In this document: one piece after another, positions 5,565 through 6,286 of the stretch
Layout of the letters: every line of letters begins with the position of its first letter
Numbering within the stretch: position 1 is the first letter of the stretch
Assembly (NCBI GenBank): GCA_031264395.1
Contig: JAISEB010000229.1
Coordinates: forward strand, 1 to 6,286
Source: Treponema sp.
GTDB lineage: Bacteria > Spirochaetota > Spirochaetia > Treponematales > Breznakiellaceae
Length of the DNA stretch: 6,286 nucleotides
Reading direction: 5' to 3'
The notes under the pieces: model-generated
The model's input: only the letters and a program-made list of their open reading frames with translations
What the model was told of the DNA's origin: nothing
Databases searched by the model: none
Program-made: the position numbers and the translations under genes

Positions 5565-5603
5565 AAAACCGTGTATAAAACAGAAGAATATCGCAAGAAA
5601 TAC

Positions 5604-5632
5604 TTGACAATGCATAAAATTAAGAATATATT
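5604..5632 (+). promoter_or_regulatory. Promoter of vapBC
   Basis: TTGACA (5604-5609, perfect) is followed after 17 nt by TATATT (5627-5632, 5/6). Transcription would start near 5639, about 12 nt before the vapB ATG and just before the ribosome binding site. This is the strongest promoter match in the window. Confidence 0.8.
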
Positions 5633-5640
5633 ATATGCAT
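5610..5640. promoter_or_regulatory. Palindromic operator overlapping the vapBC promoter
   Basis: ATGCATA (5610-5616) and TATGCAT (5634-5640) are perfect inverted repeats centred at 5625, with further partial symmetry inside. The palindrome spans the spacer and -10 box, the expected place for autorepression by a VapBC complex. Confidence 0.6.
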
Positions 5641-5650
5641 AGGAGATAAT

Positions 5651-5845
5651 ATGAGAACAACCCTTGATTTAAATGAGACCTTATTGACAGACGCAATGAA
5701 ATGGACAGGTGAAACAACAAAAACCGCGACGATAAATGAGGCGCTAAAACAAATTATTAAATCCAGAAAAAGAGTAAAACTTGTTGAATTTGCCGGAAAA
5801 TTACATTTAGATGTTGATTTGGACATTACAAGAAAAAGAAAATGA
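5651..5845 (+). CDS. vapB: VapB-type antitoxin
   Basis: The 64-residue product starts MRTTLDLNETLLTDAMKWTG and has TATINEALKQIIKSRKR at about 25-41. This pattern is typical of small ribbon-helix-helix antitoxins of the VapB family (PF09957-like): an N-terminal beta strand and two helices for dimeric DNA binding, then a C-terminal tail, FAGKLHLDVDLDITRKRK, that would thread into the toxin and block its active site. It should repress its own promoter together with the toxin at the palindrome upstream. AGGAG (5641-5645) lies 5 nt before the ATG. Its stop overlaps the vapC start by 4 nt (ATGA), the normal toxin-antitoxin order. The coding sequence is AT-rich, unlike tyrA. Confidence 0.88.
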   Translation: MRTTLDLNETLLTDAMKWTGETTKTATINEALKQIIKSRKRVKLVEFAGKLHLDVDLDITRKRK

Positions 5846-6225
5846 AATACATTATTGATAGTAATATTTGGATAGAATATTTTAACAAAAAGAATTATTT
5901 TGACTCTGTTTCTGATTTGTTGATAAATAATGAAATATACATCAATAAAATTATATTGGCGGAATTGATACCTTCTGCCAAAGCAAAAAATGAAAAGGAA
6001 TTTATTGAATGTCTTTATGGAATAGAATTATTGGAATTGGAAATTGATTGGGATGAAATTATTGAAATACAATATTATTGTATAAAAAATGGAATAAATA
6101 AATTAGGATTATTGGATATAGCAATTGCCCAAAATGCCAAACAAAATAGTGTAGGTGTTTTTACAATAAACCGGCATATGATATTATTATGTAATTTAAT
6201 AGGAATAGAATGTAAAAGTTCTTAA
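5842..6225 (+). CDS. vapC: VapC-type PIN-domain toxin (ribonuclease)
   Basis: The 127-residue protein has the usual VapC length and the PIN-domain pattern. D6 lies in YIIDSNIWIEYF, E41 in ILAEL, and D92 in LGLLDIAIAQNA. The fourth position falls at N110 in FTINRHM, where many VapC proteins have Asp but some PIN domains have Asn. Such toxins are Mg-dependent endoribonucleases, often cutting initiator tRNA or rRNA; the target here is unknown. The start at 5842 overlaps the vapB stop, and no strong ribosome binding site of its own is seen, so it is probably translated by coupling. The gene is very AT-rich, with many ATA, TTA and AAA codons, suggesting transfer from another genome. It appears full length and intact. 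Confidence 0.88.
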   Translation: MKYIIDSNIWIEYFNKKNYFDSVSDLLINNEIYINKIILAELIPSAKAKNEKEFIECLYGIELLELEIDWDEIIEIQYYCIKNGINKLGLLDIAIAQNAKQNSVGVFTINRHMILLCNLIGIECKSS

Positions 6226-6230
6226 AAAAA

Positions 6231-6248
6231 TGTCGAACGTCGCATAAC
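6231..6248 (+). repeat. Right arm of the 18-bp inverted repeat flanking vapBC
   Basis: TGTCGAACGTCGCATAAC pairs with the left arm at 5547-5564 with two mismatches. Its last seven bases are also the proposed R'' site of attC. Confidence 0.85.
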
Positions 6249-6286
6249 AGGACTGTTTACGCTTCGCCGCCAGTAGGCGGCTCGGG
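6242..6286 (+). other. Partial attC-like site with central hairpin, cut by window end
   Basis: GCATAAC (6242-6248) fits the attC R'' consensus RYYYAAC with one mismatch. GGACTGTTTACGC (6251-6263 with offset of one at its end) resembles the L'' region of Vibrio cholerae repeats as I remember them. GCCGCC (6266-6271), AGTA and GGCGGC (6276-6281) form a 6-bp hairpin, as in the variable central stem of attC. The expected 3' half, ending in something like GTTATGC, would lie outside the window, so the call cannot be completed here. Confidence 0.5.

Larger units (their letters stand above)
5548..6286 (+). mobile_element. Candidate integron gene cassette carrying vapBC (right end cut by window)
   Basis: The unit would begin at TTAGGC after the core site at 5547, contain an operon with its own promoter, and end with an attC site that starts near 6242 and continues past the window. 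Supporting points are the GTTRRRY core, the inverted repeats at both edges, an attC-like 5' half with a hairpin, AT-rich composition unlike the neighbouring genes, and the toxin-antitoxin cargo, which is common in chromosomal integron arrays. The opposing view is a small transposon-like element with terminal inverted repeats or an integrase-less cassette remnant; no transposase is present. Confidence 0.55.

Noticed and set aside
5547..6248. Simple transposon or MITE bounded by terminal inverted repeats.
   Set aside because: No transposase and no target-site duplication are visible, and both edges fit integron core sites. It remains the main alternative and is not excluded.

Overview
The window (6,286 nt) looks like a bacterial chromosome segment with two different compositions. 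Positions 1 to about 5,530 are GC-rich, tightly packed housekeeping DNA. From about 5,547 to 6,248 the DNA turns sharply AT-rich; two 60-nt lines inside vapC that I counted by hand are about 75-80% A+T. Gene content and style (a lipoprotein with LEA/WHy repeats next to serS, a permissive lipobox, short type I-beta DAHP synthase, possible integron sites) suggest a spirochaete of the Treponema type, perhaps from an insect gut. This is inference from general resemblance, not a database match.

Layout. (a) 2-490: 3' part of a biotin-protein ligase gene (birA), cut by the window edge. (b) 514-1164, minus strand: a HAD phosphatase of the pyrimidine 5'-nucleotidase type, convergent with birA. (c) 1165-1226: a compact divergent promoter region with a 10-bp inverted repeat; both start codons lie almost exactly at the predicted transcription starts, so serS may be read from a leaderless mRNA. 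(d) 1227-3409: serS followed, with a 1-nt overlap, by a lipoprotein gene with two LEA14-like domains. (e) 3410-3605: a transcription attenuator. A 28-codon leader peptide has seven Tyr codons and one Phe codon in an eight-codon block, followed by a 12-bp antiterminator and a mutually exclusive strong terminator. (f) 3606-5485: aroF (DAHP synthase) and tyrA (prephenate/arogenate dehydrogenase), overlapping by 4 nt, which are the first step of aromatic synthesis and the committed tyrosine branch. (g) 5486-6286: an AT-rich VapBC-type toxin-antitoxin pair with its own promoter and operator, bounded by an 18-bp inverted repeat (16/18). Its left end resembles an integron attI/core site and its right end resembles the first half of an attC site that runs off the window.

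How it works together. The leader peptide reads charged tRNA-Tyr through ribosome stalling and should switch aroF-tyrA on when tyrosine is scarce. DAHP synthase carries an N-terminal regulatory domain, so the entry enzyme probably has both allosteric and transcriptional control. TyrA has no ACT domain, so attenuation may be its main tyrosine control. The toxin-antitoxin pair is a separate, probably mobile unit placed just after tyrA.

The two most interesting items are the tyrosine ribosome-mediated attenuator, in what may be a non-proteobacterial host, and the candidate integron gene cassette carrying vapBC, with no integrase gene visible in the window.
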